NCBI RefSeq assembly: GCF_001013905.1
Contig: NZ_LN831790.1
Span: forward strand, 5,284,001-5,348,000
DNA length: 64,000 bases
Origin: Streptomyces leeuwenhoekii
GTDB lineage: Bacteria; Actinomycetota; Actinomycetes; Streptomycetales; Streptomycetaceae
Direction of reading: 5' to 3'
The notes under the pieces were generated by a model, which worked only from the letters and a program-made list of their open reading frames with translations, was not told where the DNA came from and did not search any database. The translations under genes were made by a program, and so were the position numbers. Positions 36,227-44,880 of this stretch are shown in pieces (the stretch's first letter is position 1; each line of letters begins with the position of its first letter).

Positions 36227-37534
36227 TCAGCGACTGCCCGTCAGATCGGCCGGTTCGGCCGGTTCGACCGGCTCCGCCTGCCCGGGCACGGAGGGCGCCC
36301 TGACCGCCCGCGGCACCACGCCGCCCTCCGCCGGGCAGGCCGCCGCCTCCGGGTGCTCCCCGCGCCGTGACCGCCGTACCAGCCGCCCCGCCGCATGACG
36401 GCCCCACAGGGCCCACAGCGCCCGGCCGGGCGCCCGGTCGTCCCGCGCGTGCCAGGCCAGTTCGCGCCCCCCGGGCGCCGGGCGCAGGACGGTCAGCGGC
36501 GCGTAGTTCTCCACCACGAACACCCGCCCCGGCAGCGGCGCGCCCTCCGGCAGCGGCCGGTGCGTCAGATCCAGGTGGAGGGCGCGTACGACGTCCAGGC
36601 CGGAGCCGTCGGCGAACAGCCGGAACTGGGCGCCCGGACGCGGATTGAAATCCAGCAGGTGATAGCGCCCCGTCGAGCCGCAGCGGCGGAAGTCCAGGTC
36701 GAAGATGCCCCGGTAGCCCAGCGCTCCGGTGATCCGCTCGGTGAGCGCCTGCACCTCGGCGTTGGGCGTCCAGCACCCGGCCGCCGTCAGACCCGCGCCG
36801 CGCGGCCGGGCACGGGTCTTGCGGCCGCAACCGCCCGCGCGCACCGCACCGGTGCGGTCGGCGTACCCGTGGGCGAACCAGTCACGGTCCGCACCCGGCG
36901 GCAGGAACGCCTGCAGCAGCAGCCGGCAGCCCGCCTCGCCGGACCGCAGGTACAACTCCCGTGCCTGCTGCGCCGAGCGCACCAGCACGGTGCTGCGCAG
37001 CCCGCTGTCCGCGGGCAGCAGCCAGGGCCGGCTCCACTTCGCCACCAGCGGCAGTCCGAGCCGGCAGGCGGCCGAGGCGGCCTCCGCCGGGCTGTCCGGC
37101 ACCACCGTCACCGGGTGCGGGACGTCCAGGGCCGCGCAGAGACCGGCCAGTTCCGCCTTGTCGGCGACGCGCCCGGGCAGCGTGCCCGGCGCCGCGGGCA
37201 GCAGATAGGCGGGCGCCAGTTCCGCGCGCATCCGGGCCACGGCGATGGCGCTCGCGTCGTCCATCGTGACCAGGACGGCGGGACGCGCGATCCGGGCGGC
37301 GACCCGGCGCAGCACGTCCGCGATCTCGGCCGGGGACGCCCCGGGCGGGGGCGGTGTGTGCACCCGCCGTACGAAACGGGAGGCCCCCACGGGACTTTTC
37401 GCGCAGTCGGCGACCACGTGCACCGCCACTCCCGCCCGGCCGAGCGAGCGCACGGCACCCAGCGTTCCGTGGTGAAAGGGATTCCGGTCGATCCGCAGCA
37501 GTACGGCGGGAACGCCGGTGTCGAACAGCGACAC
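36227..37534 (-). CDS. ATP-grasp carboxylate-amine ligase-like protein
   Basis: A 435-residue ATP-grasp protein. It begins MSLFDTGVPAVLLRIDRNPF with a preATP-grasp domain, then shows PLVAKWSRPWLLPADSGLRS (ATP-binding Lys) and a metal-binding region FDLDFRRCGSTGRYHLLDFN followed by PRPGAQFRLFADGSGLDVVRA. Proteins of this type ligate amino acids or amines to carboxylates or polysaccharide precursors; the substrate is not evident. It is divergent from the secreted glycanase gene and borders the exopolysaccharide operon, so modifying a sugar acid is one possibility. Confidence 0.75.
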   Translation of the reverse strand: MSLFDTGVPAVLLRIDRNPFHHGTLGAVRSLGRAGVAVHVVADCAKSPVGASRFVRRVHTPPPPGASPAEIADVLRRVAARIARPAVLVTMDDASAIAVARMRAELAPAYLLPAAPGTLPGRVADKAELAGLCAALDVPHPVTVVPDSPAEAASAACRLGLPLVAKWSRPWLLPADSGLRSTVLVRSAQQARELYLRSGEAGCRLLLQAFLPPGADRDWFAHGYADRTGAVRAGGCGRKTRARPRGAGLTAAGCWTPNAEVQALTERITGALGYRGIFDLDFRRCGSTGRYHLLDFNPRPGAQFRLFADGSGLDVVRALHLDLTHRPLPEGAPLPGRVFVVENYAPLTVLRPAPGGRELAWHARDDRAPGRALWALWGRHAAGRLVRRSRRGEHPEAAACPAEGGVVPRAVRAPSVPGQAEPVEPAEPADLTGSR

Positions 37535-37747
37535 GGGATTTCTTCTTTCGGGTCGGACGGGTGCCGGTTCACCGGTGCGGGCGACCGGGACACCCGAAAG
37601 CCGTAGCGGCGGTGGCGTGATTGTCTTTCATATGACTGAGTGTCAGTGAGGAACAGGAGAGAGGTTTCCGGTGGGCGGCGGCAGACGTCGGAATCCGCCG
37701 GTGGGAGAAGTCGAATTCGGCAGTACGAGAACGGGAAGAGGAGCCGC

Positions 37748-39199
37748 ATGTCCCCACAGCAGCCACGGGCGCGGTCCGGCCGGCTGGCGTTCGTCGCGGC
37801 GTCGGTCGCGGCGTCGGCCGTGCTGGCCGCGGGCCCGGGATTCGCGGCGGGCGCGGGCCCGGCCCGGGCCGCCGCGCCGCTCGCCCCGGCCGTGGCCGGG
37901 CCCGCGGCGGACCCGGTCCCCGGGACGCCCGCCATCCCTGCGGCACCACCGGTTCCGCAGCTCACCCAGGCCCCACCGGCCGCGAACGAGCCGAAGGACC
38001 CCAAGGACCCGAGAGACCCCAAGGACCCCAAGGACCCGAGAGACCCGAAGGACCCGAAGGACCCCAGGGACCCCAGGGACCCCAGGGACCCCGGAGACCC
38101 GAAGGACCCGAAGGACCCGAAGGACCCCAAGGACCCGAGAGAGCGGACCCCCGCCTTCGGCGCCTACCTCCACTACGGCTCGCCCGGTGTGACCCGGATG
38201 GACGAGCTCAGCCGCTGGCTGGGCGGGGCCGAGCTGCGCGTCGGCCACACCTACCTCCCGGGCGACCGTTGGAGCAACATCGCGGGCGCCCCCGGCTTCC
38301 TCGACGAGTGGGCCCGGTGGCGGAACGGGAAGCCCGACCGGATCTTCGTCCTCAACGTGCCGATGCTGGAGCGCAACGAGGAGGGCGTCCCGGACGACGA
38401 GGTGCGCCGGCTGCTGCGCGCGGGCGCCGCCGGCCGGTTCGATCACCACTTCCGGGCTCTCGGCGAGCGGCTGGTCCGGCTGAACGCGCCCGACACGGTG
38501 ATCGTGCTCGGCTGGGAGATGAACGGCATCACGTACACCCATCGCTGCGGGCCGGACCCGGCGGCCTGGAAGACGTACTGGAACAGGATCGTCACCACCA
38601 TGCGTTCGGTGCCGGGCCAGAAATTCCGGTTCGACTTCGCGCCGAGCCGCGGCCGGGACGCCATTCCGTGGACGGAGTGCTATCCGGGGAACGACACCGT
38701 CGACATCATCGGCATGGACGCGTACGACCAGCCGCGCGGCATGTCCTTCGACGAACAGGTGGCGGAGCCCTACGGACTCCGGGCGCACGTCGAATTCGCG
38801 AAAGCCCACGGCAAGCCCATTTCCTATCCTGAATGGGGCCTCTTTCGCAACGGTGACAACGCCGCATACGTGCAGGGAATGCTCGCATGGATGGACGAGC
38901 ACCAAGCCCTTTACCACACGCTGACGGATTACTGCCCGCACGGTGTGTGGCAGTGCGACCGGAATCCCCGGTCCGCCGCGGCCTACCGGGCCGTCCTCTC
39001 CGCCCGCACCGGCGACCCCGGCGCGCCGCCGGCCCCGGTCCCCGCCCCCGCTCCGCTCCCCGTCCCCACGCCGGCCCCGGCTCCGCAGCCGAGCCGGCCC
39101 GCGACCGGCTGCTCGTCGCTGAGCCTGGGCGGCTGGGTCGAGCGCTGGCTGGTCGGCGCGCTCTGCACGCGTCTGGACCGGTGGTCGCGCGACGGGTGA
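37748..39199 (+). CDS. secreted GH26-like glycoside hydrolase with (PKD/PRD) spacer
   Basis: A 483-residue exported enzyme. A signal peptide (RLAFVAASVAASAVLAAGPG) is followed by an Ala/Pro-rich segment and a 17-unit tripeptide spacer of the PKD/PRD type (residues about 82-132). The catalytic domain has VIVLGWEMNGITYTH near residue 252 (acid/base Glu), WTECYPGNDTVDIIGMDAYD and ISYPEWGLFRNGDN near 357 (nucleophile Glu), as in GH26 mannanases. A Pro/Ala linker leads to a C-terminal Cys-containing tail (CSSLSLGGWVERWLVGALC). The ATG is preceded by AGAGGAG. It lies at the distal end of the exopolysaccharide operon on the opposite strand, so it may trim or release that polymer. Confidence 0.83.
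   Translation: MSPQQPRARSGRLAFVAASVAASAVLAAGPGFAAGAGPARAAAPLAPAVAGPAADPVPGTPAIPAAPPVPQLTQAPPAANEPKDPKDPRDPKDPKDPRDPKDPKDPRDPRDPRDPGDPKDPKDPKDPKDPRERTPAFGAYLHYGSPGVTRMDELSRWLGGAELRVGHTYLPGDRWSNIAGAPGFLDEWARWRNGKPDRIFVLNVPMLERNEEGVPDDEVRRLLRAGAAGRFDHHFRALGERLVRLNAPDTVIVLGWEMNGITYTHRCGPDPAAWKTYWNRIVTTMRSVPGQKFRFDFAPSRGRDAIPWTECYPGNDTVDIIGMDAYDQPRGMSFDEQVAEPYGLRAHVEFAKAHGKPISYPEWGLFRNGDNAAYVQGMLAWMDEHQALYHTLTDYCPHGVWQCDRNPRSAAAYRAVLSARTGDPGAPPAPVPAPAPLPVPTPAPAPQPSRPATGCSSLSLGGWVERWLVGALCTRLDRWSRDG
37991..38143 (+). repeat. 17 tandem nine-base codon triplets
   Basis: Nine-base units of the CCGAAGGAC / CCCAGGGAC type encode Pro-Lys/Arg-Asp seventeen times (one unit reads PGD, the last PRE). The reverse strand and other frames remain open through it only because of the nine-base period. 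Such arrays expand and contract by slippage. Confidence 0.85.
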
Positions 39200-39205
39200 C
39201 CCCCC

Positions 39206-39242
39206 GGGCGGCGGCGGGCCTCGTCACGGCCCGCCGCCGCCC
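39206..39242. terminator. bidirectional terminator hairpin
   Basis: GGGCGGCGGCGGGCC (39206-39220) and GGCCCGCCGCCGCCC (39228-39242) form a perfect 15-pair stem with a seven-base loop. It sits between and partly inside the ends of the converging glycanase and acyltransferase-like genes. Confidence 0.65.
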
Positions 39243-40342
39243 CCGCGCTCCCGCCACCGCCGCAGCGCCACCTTGCCCCGCCGCCGCGCCGCGTCCCCGC
39301 CGGCCGCCGCCGCCAGCAGCGGTGCCGTGCGCCGCCGGGCCAGCAGCAGCCGCTGGTTCACCACCGGCTCCGGACGCCAGTGGTGCTTGTACGGCTCGTT
39401 GCCGCGCAGCAGGCTCAGCGTGCCGCCCGCCCGCTCCCCGCCCGTGACGTGCCTGCCGCAGGCGTCCAGCAGCATCACCGCCACGTCCGCCCTGCACTCC
39501 CGCAGCCGGGGATGGGCGCCGTAGAGATAGCCGCCCGCGAGCGCCGGTGACCGCAGGGTGACGTCCACGGCCACCACCTCGTCGGCCATCCGGAACTCGG
39601 TGACCACCGCGTCCCCCGAGCGGACCATCGGCCCCACGGCCCGCACCAGATGCTCGCGGAAGCGCGGCTTCAGATGCTCGCCCGTCACCTTGCGCCCCTG
39701 CCACTGCAACCGGTGCAGCTCCAGCAGCCGCCCCAGGGCCGCGTCCACCTCCTCCGGCAGGACGGCGCGGCTCTTCACCCCGAGGGCGTCCAGCTTGCGC
39801 AGCTTGGCGCGGACCCGCTGCTGCGCCTTCGCCGACGGCAGCCGGGCGACCAGCTCGGCCATCGGCACGGCGGGCAGCTCCAGGCACAGCGAGTCGCCCA
39901 GCCGGCGCCGCGGCCCGCGCCAGCGGTCGTGGACGCGCTCGGCCGCGCCGCCGGGCCGGACCTCGCGCAGGTCGACCAGGGCGGTGCGGGCGGCGGCGTA
40001 CAGGGCCTCGGTGAGCGCGGCCACGGCCGCGTCCCCGTGCTCGTCGTCCACCAGCACGTCCCCGTAGTCGGAGAGACACCCGCCGAGCGGCACCAGCGCC
40101 GGGAGCGGGCGCCGCACCCGCATCAGCGGCGCCGCGGCGGCCAGTTCGCCGCCCTCCCGGACCAGCACCAGCCGCAGCCGGCCGCGACGGCCGTACGACA
40201 GCCACCACGAGTGCAGCCAGGCGTGGCTCTGGAACGGGGTCGCCGTCGCGCACCGCCGGTACAGCCGGGACCACTCGGGCGCCAGCGCGGCGAAGGCACG
40301 CTCGCCGGTGACCAGTTCGGTGGTGTACGCCGGGTACCTCAC
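39224..40342 (-). CDS. CelD/BcsL-like GNAT acyltransferase
   Basis: A 372-residue protein of the CelD/FemAB-like GNAT group found in exopolysaccharide and cellulose gene clusters. Recognisable parts: ATPFQSHAWLHSWWLSYG, then the double GNAT core LRLVLVREGGELAAAAPLM and EFRMADEVVAVDVTLRSPAL, with GGYLYGAHPRLRECRADVAV and SLLRGNEPYKHHWRPEP near the end. It probably transfers an acyl group to a sugar precursor in the cytoplasm. The GTG start overlaps the Wzz-like gene stop as GTGA. It is the last gene of the eight-gene leftward operon. Confidence 0.8.
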   Translation of the reverse strand: MRYPAYTTELVTGERAFAALAPEWSRLYRRCATATPFQSHAWLHSWWLSYGRRGRLRLVLVREGGELAAAAPLMRVRRPLPALVPLGGCLSDYGDVLVDDEHGDAAVAALTEALYAAARTALVDLREVRPGGAAERVHDRWRGPRRRLGDSLCLELPAVPMAELVARLPSAKAQQRVRAKLRKLDALGVKSRAVLPEEVDAALGRLLELHRLQWQGRKVTGEHLKPRFREHLVRAVGPMVRSGDAVVTEFRMADEVVAVDVTLRSPALAGGYLYGAHPRLRECRADVAVMLLDACGRHVTGGERAGGTLSLLRGNEPYKHHWRPEPVVNQRLLLARRRTAPLLAAAAGGDAARRRGKVALRRWRERGGGGGP

Positions 40343-41124
40343 GACTGCCCGCGCACGTCGGCGGCGGTGGCGGGCGCCGGTACGGCGGCGGCCCGGCCGG
40401 AGCCGGCGGCGGCCCGGCGCGGCCGCACCAGCAGCGCGAGTCCGCCGAGCAGGCCGCCCGCGCTCGCGCCGACCAGACCGGCCAGGCCGGCCGGGGCCGA
40501 GGACGGCTCGGTGGGCCGGGTGGCGCGCGCGAACGAGCGGAGGGTGACATGGGTGGAGCCGGAGGCGTTGCCCGCGTGCCGGGTCAGCGCCTCGGAGACG
40601 GCGTTGGCCATGTCGGCGGCCAGATCGGGCCGGTGGGAGGTGGCGCTGACCGCGACCATCGGCGCGTCCGGCGAGGTCGCCGTCCGTACGCTCCGCTTCA
40701 GCGTCGCGGCCGGTACGCCCGCCCCCACCTGGGCGTCGGCGAGCACCGCCACCTGTGTGGCGACCCGGCCGTAAGCCTGTGCGAAGCCCAGGGCGGACGC
40801 CGGGTCGGCGTCCCGCGCCGGGACGGCGACGACGTAACTCGTCGCCGTGTAGTCCGGCGTCCTGACCAGGCCGTAGCCGCCGCCGAGCAGGCCGCCGGCG
40901 AGGGCGCCGGCGGCCAGGACCGACCAGGGCGGCAGGGTCCGGGCGCGGGCCCGGACGGTGGCGCGGGTGCGGCCGGCGGCGGATGCGGCGGGCAGGGCCG
41001 GGCGCGCGGTGCCGGTTCCGATGGCGCCGGCCGCCCGGACGCCGCGGGTCCGGGTCCCGGACCTGTTCTCGTTCCAGTTCTCGGTCACGTCGTCGGTCAC
41101 GTCGTCGGTCACGTTCTCGGTCAT
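40339..41124 (-). CDS. Wzz-like polysaccharide copolymerase/chain-length regulator
   Basis: A 261-residue membrane protein with two helices (about residues 72-95 and 215-240) enclosing an extracytoplasmic domain, the Wzz/PCP topology. The segment RTPDYTATSYVVAVPARDAD after helix one and the Pro-rich approach to helix two (ATRPTEPSSAPAGLAGLVG) are typical. It has no C-terminal tyrosine-kinase domain, unlike many Gram-positive relatives. The N-terminus carries a TDDVTDDVTEN repeat. The ATG overlaps the upstream glycosyltransferase stop (ATGA). It would set polymer length together with the ligase/polymerase encoded upstream. Confidence 0.78.
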   Translation of the reverse strand: MTENVTDDVTDDVTENWNENRSGTRTRGVRAAGAIGTGTARPALPAASAAGRTRATVRARARTLPPWSVLAAGALAGGLLGGGYGLVRTPDYTATSYVVAVPARDADPASALGFAQAYGRVATQVAVLADAQVGAGVPAATLKRSVRTATSPDAPMVAVSATSHRPDLAADMANAVSEALTRHAGNASGSTHVTLRSFARATRPTEPSSAPAGLAGLVGASAGGLLGGLALLVRPRRAAAGSGRAAAVPAPATAADVRGQS

Positions 41125-42275
41125 GCGGAGCTGACTCCCTGGGGTGCCGGGGACAACGAGTGCCGCGCCAGGGCGGTGGCGTAGACGTCCATCAGCCGGG
41201 CGGCGCTGCGGGTGATGCAGTAGTGGCGGGCGGCCTTCGGTGCCGTGCGCGGGCCGGGACCCGCCGCGCGGACCTCGGCCAGCGCGCGGCCGAACTCCTC
41301 GGCGCCGCCGGGGACGCGCCGGGCGGCGGGCGCGGTGTGCGGGGGCAGGTCCTCCAGCGCCGGGCAGGCGGCGTACAGCACCGGCAGCCCCGAGGCCAGG
41401 CCCTCCACCGCGGCCAGTCCGAACGCCTCCTCGGGGGACGGCGAGGCGAGCACGTCCATCGCGCAGGCCAGCGACGGCAGGTCGGGGCCCGGGGAGCCGT
41501 CGGGGAGGCCGGGGCGTTCCCCGGTGAGCAGCACCCGGTCGGCGACCCCGGCCTCGCGGGCCTCGCGCCGCAGCACGTGTTCGTCCGGGCCGCCGCCGAC
41601 CAGCAGCAGCCGGCAGTCGCCGGGCAGCCGGGCCAGGGCGCGGACGAGGACGTCGAACCGCTTGCCGGGGGTGAGCCGGCCGATGCCGCCCACGACGAAC
41701 GCGTCGTCGGGCAGCCCCAGCCGGCGCCGGGTGCGGTGCCGCCGGACCGGGTCGAAGCGGAAGCGGGCCAGGTCGATGCCGTTGGGGACGACCTCGATCC
41801 GGGAGGCGGGCACGCCCCAGCGCCGCAGCCGGGCGGCGACGGTCGGGGAGACGGCGACCGTGGTGGAGCCCAGCCGCTCTCCGGTCAGATACAGGGCGCG
41901 CACCCCCGCGGTCAGCGGGCGGCCCTCCATCTGGGTCTCGCCCAGGGAGTGCTCGGTGGCGACGACCGCGCGGACGCCCGCCAGGCGCGCGGCGAGGCGG
42001 CCGTAGAGGCAGGCCCGGTAGAGGTGGGTGTGCACGAGGTCGTAGCCGCCGGCGCGGACGAGACCGGTCAGGCGCGGCAGCGCGGACAGGTCGCGGTTGC
42101 CGGTCATGCCGAGGTGGACGACCGGCACCCCGTCGGCACGGAGGCCGTCGGCGACCGGGCCCGGGTTGGTGAGCGTCACCACCTCGCACCGCGCGGGAAG
42201 GTGCCGCAGCAGCAGTCGTAGCTGCTGCTCGGCGCCGCCGACGCCGAGGCCCGTGATGACGTGCAGGACCTTCAC
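41121..42275 (-). CDS. glycosyltransferase family 4
   Basis: A 384-residue GT4 glycosyltransferase (MKVLHVITGLGVGGAEQQLR at the N-terminus, VVPNGIDLARFRF, GGIGRLTPGKRFDVLVRAL, and the nucleotide-sugar motif SPSPEEAFGLAAVEGLASGL). It adds a sugar from an NDP donor to the lipid-linked repeat unit at the cytoplasmic face. The GTG start is preceded by GAGGTGGGG and is 12 bases after the deacetylase stop. The sugar is not predictable. Confidence 0.88.
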   Translation of the reverse strand: MKVLHVITGLGVGGAEQQLRLLLRHLPARCEVVTLTNPGPVADGLRADGVPVVHLGMTGNRDLSALPRLTGLVRAGGYDLVHTHLYRACLYGRLAARLAGVRAVVATEHSLGETQMEGRPLTAGVRALYLTGERLGSTTVAVSPTVAARLRRWGVPASRIEVVPNGIDLARFRFDPVRRHRTRRRLGLPDDAFVVGGIGRLTPGKRFDVLVRALARLPGDCRLLLVGGGPDEHVLRREAREAGVADRVLLTGERPGLPDGSPGPDLPSLACAMDVLASPSPEEAFGLAAVEGLASGLPVLYAACPALEDLPPHTAPAARRVPGGAEEFGRALAEVRAAGPGPRTAPKAARHYCITRSAARLMDVYATALARHSLSPAPQGVSSA

Positions 42276-42287
42276 GCGGACCCCACC

Positions 42288-43232
42288 TCAGATCCCCTCC
42301 GCCGCGCGTCGGCGCAGCCGGTGCAGCCGCGTCTTCAGCAGCAGCCGCACGGCGGTGTCCCGCTGCCCGACGTGCACCCGCGGCAGGGCGTACGGTCCGG
42401 TCAGCGGGCCCGGGTCGATGGCGCAGCCGTAGGTGTACCCGGCGTCCCGTACGGCGTCGGCGGCCCGCCGGTCGACCGTGCCGTACGGGTAGCAGAAACC
42501 GGCGACCGGGGTGCCGGTCAGCTCGGTGAGCAGCGCCCTGCTCCGAGCGACCTCGGCGCGCAGGGTGGCGTCGTCCGCCCGCGTCAGGTCCACGTGGGTC
42601 AGTCCGTGCGACCCGATCTCCACGCCCTCGGCGGCGGCCCGCCGGATGCCGTCGGCGGTCAGCAGCGGCTTGCGCGGGCCCAGCGGGTCCCAGGCGTTGA
42701 CGCCGCCGAGGCGGCCCGGCAGGACGAACAGGGTGGCCCCGCACCCCCGGCGCCGCAGCACCGGCAGCGCGTGCTCGACGAAGTCGGCGTAGCCGTCGTC
42801 GAAGGTCAGTCCGACCAGGTCCCGGCCCTCGCCCCGGGCGCGCGCGGCGAGCAGCTCGCCCAGGGACACCCCGCGCAGCCCGCGCCGCCGCAGCCAGCCG
42901 AGCTGCGCGTCCAGGCGGCCGGGCGTGACCGTGATCCGGTACGGGTCGTCGGAGCAGTCGCCGACGGAGTGGTACATCGCCACCCAGGGCACGGGGCCGG
43001 GGCGGCGCCCCGCGCGGCTGCCGGACCGGGGACGCGGGAGGGCGGCGGCGCGGCTCGCGGGGCCCGCGGAGGCCGCCGCGCTCGCGGCGCCCGCGCGGTC
43101 AGCGGAACCGGTGGAACCGGAGGAACCGGAGGGACCGGAGCAGCCCGCGGAACCGCAGGAACCGCAGGAAGTGCAGGAATCGCTGGGACCGGTGGAACCG
43201 CTGGAGCCGGTGGGATCGAGGGAAGCAGTCAT
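42288..43232 (-). CDS. polysaccharide deacetylase (NodB domain)
   Basis: A 314-residue protein. Residues about 1-45 are a low-complexity Gly/Ser/Thr/Cys repeat encoded by a nine-base DNA repeat, followed by an Ala-rich stretch. The NodB domain begins at VPWVAMYHSVGD, with TFDDGYADFVEHALPVL (catalytic Asp) and GVEIGSHGLTHVDLTRA (metal-binding His pair). It would remove N-acetyl groups from the exopolysaccharide repeat or polymer. No clear signal peptide precedes the domain, so location is uncertain. The first 134 bases overlap the end of the MurJ-like gene in another frame. Confidence 0.84.
   Translation of the reverse strand: MTASLDPTGSSGSTGPSDSCTSCGSCGSAGCSGPSGSSGSTGSADRAGAASAAASAGPASRAAALPRPRSGSRAGRRPGPVPWVAMYHSVGDCSDDPYRITVTPGRLDAQLGWLRRRGLRGVSLGELLAARARGEGRDLVGLTFDDGYADFVEHALPVLRRRGCGATLFVLPGRLGGVNAWDPLGPRKPLLTADGIRRAAAEGVEIGSHGLTHVDLTRADDATLRAEVARSRALLTELTGTPVAGFCYPYGTVDRRAADAVRDAGYTYGCAIDPGPLTGPYALPRVHVGQRDTAVRLLLKTRLHRLRRRAAEGI
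43099..43232 (-). repeat. dual-coding nine-base repeat: deacetylase head / flippase tail
   Basis: Variants of GGAACCGGTGGAACCGGA-like nine-base units run across the overlap of two genes read leftward in different frames. In the deacetylase frame they encode GSTGPS/GSSGSTG-type repeats; in the MurJ-like frame an Arg/Phe/Leu-rich tail (RFLHFLRFLRFRGLLRSLRF). Slippage here changes both proteins at once. Confidence 0.75.
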
Positions 43233-44880
43233 GCGGATGCCTTCGGGAGACGACGGAACGGAGGAAACCGGCAGCGGGCGCGATGCCCTGGACGCCCAGG
43301 ACCCGGCCGAGCAGGGCGAAGACGGCCGTGACGGTCACGGCACCTACGAGGAGGCCGAGGGCGGGCGGCCCGCACCGGCCCGCGGCCAGCGCGCCCGCCG
43401 CGGTGGCGCCCGCTGCCGCCCCCGCCGGCCCGCCCAGCCCGGCCAGGACGCGCCGCACGCGGATGGGGACGCTCCGCTCGCCCATCCCGGCGAGCAGCAG
43501 CGCGGCGGTCACGGTGATGCCGGCCGCGTTGGCCGCGGCGATGCCCGTCGCGCCCCAGGGCCCGGCGGCGCACGCGCCGATGGCGGCGGTGGCCGCGACG
43601 CCGAGGGCCATCGCGCCGAGCGGGTACCAACTGGCCCGGCCCGCCGAGAAGTACGAGCGGGCCAGCGCGCCCACCACGGTCTGGCCGAGCAGCCCCAGGG
43701 CGTACACGCGCATGACGCCCGCCGTCGCCGCGGTGTCCCCGGCGGTGAACGCGCCCCGCTGGAAGAGCACCTCGACGATCTGCGGGGCGCAGGCCACGAC
43801 CGTGGCCGCGCCCAGCAGGACCACGCACGCGGCCAGCGCCACGTCCCGCTCCACCCGGGCGCGGGCCCGCGCGGTGTCGCCCTCGGCCAGGGCCCGCGCC
43901 ACCACCGGGAAGGTGACCGTGCACAGCATCAGCGACAGCGTCATCGGGATCTGGGCGACCTTCTGCGCGTAGTTGAGGTGCGAGATGGCACCGGCGGGCA
44001 GCCCGGCGGCGAGGAACCGTTCGATGAGCACCTGGGACTGGCGGCACAGCGCGAAGAGCAGCACGGTGGCGAACAGGGCGAGGGCAGGCGGGCACGTCCC
44101 GTCGTCCGTCGCCGCCTCCGGCCGCCCGGCGTCGTCCCGCCGCCGTAGCTGACGCAGCAGCGACGGAAGCTGGGCCGCCACCATCAGGCAGCCGCCCGCC
44201 GCGACGCCCACCGCCGCCGACCGCACGCCCAGCCGGTCGCCGAGCACGACCATCGCGGTGATGATGCCGGTGTTGTAGGCGACGTAGATGGCCGCCGGCG
44301 CCAGGAACCGGCGGTGGGCCCGCAGGGCGGCGGAGCAGTACCCGGCCAGGCCGAAGCTCAGCACACAGGTCGCGGTGAGCCGGGTGCACTCCACGGCGAG
44401 GTCGTGGCCGGGCAGTCCCGGGGCGAGGGCCCGGACCAGTTGGGGCGCGAGGACGACGGCCAGCGCGGCGACCGTGGAGAAGGCGAGCGCCAGCCGGGGC
44501 AGGGTGGTGGTGACCAGGGCGCGGACCGGGTCGCCCGGGGCGCCCCGGGCGCGGCGGGCCAGGGCCAGGCTGAACATCGGGATCAGCGCGAAGGCCAGCC
44601 CGTCCTCGATCAGCAGCGTGGCGGCGAACTCGGGCACCGTCCACGCCACCAGGAACGCGTCCGTCTCGCTCCCCGCCCCGAACAGCCGGGCCAGCGCCTG
44701 GTCCCGGGCGAGACCGAGGACGGACGCGGCGACGGACAGGGCGGCGGTGAGCAGGGCCGCGCGGGCGAGGAAGCGCGGGGAGCCGGCGGCCCGTTCGCCG
44801 CCGGCGGCGTCCGGCGCGGTGGGGGTCCGGGGGGCCGGCACCGCCGCCGCGTCGCCGGCCCGGGGAGGCGTCACCGTCAT
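43099..44880 (-). CDS. MurJ/Wzx-like lipid-linked oligosaccharide flippase
   Basis: A 593-residue polytopic protein of the MurJ/MviN (MOP) superfamily. Motifs: LGLARDQALARLFGAGSETD, FLVAWTVPEFAATLLIEDGL, NYAQKVAQIPMTLSLMLCTV, ALGLLGQTVVGALARSYFSA. It would flip the undecaprenyl-linked repeat unit outwards. The ATG overlaps the O-antigen-ligase-like gene stop (ATGA). The C-terminus beyond about residue 535 is an unusual Arg/Phe-rich tail produced by reading 134 bases into the deacetylase gene; in most relatives the protein ends earlier. A housekeeping MurJ is expected elsewhere, so this copy is probably dedicated to the polymer. Confidence 0.86.
   Translation of the reverse strand: MTVTPPRAGDAAAVPAPRTPTAPDAAGGERAAGSPRFLARAALLTAALSVAASVLGLARDQALARLFGAGSETDAFLVAWTVPEFAATLLIEDGLAFALIPMFSLALARRARGAPGDPVRALVTTTLPRLALAFSTVAALAVVLAPQLVRALAPGLPGHDLAVECTRLTATCVLSFGLAGYCSAALRAHRRFLAPAAIYVAYNTGIITAMVVLGDRLGVRSAAVGVAAGGCLMVAAQLPSLLRQLRRRDDAGRPEAATDDGTCPPALALFATVLLFALCRQSQVLIERFLAAGLPAGAISHLNYAQKVAQIPMTLSLMLCTVTFPVVARALAEGDTARARARVERDVALAACVVLLGAATVVACAPQIVEVLFQRGAFTAGDTAATAGVMRVYALGLLGQTVVGALARSYFSAGRASWYPLGAMALGVAATAAIGACAAGPWGATGIAAANAAGITVTAALLLAGMGERSVPIRVRRVLAGLGGPAGAAAGATAAGALAAGRCGPPALGLLVGAVTVTAVFALLGRVLGVQGIAPAAGFLRSVVSRRHPHDCFPRSHRLQRFHRSQRFLHFLRFLRFRGLLRSLRFLRFHRFR

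Noticed and set aside
37108..38130. Leftward open frame beginning with Gly-Ser-Phe repeats, looking like a silk-type protein
   Set aside because: It is the reverse of the nine-base repeat coding the PKD/PRD spacer of the glycanase. It has no start site support and runs through real genes on both strands.
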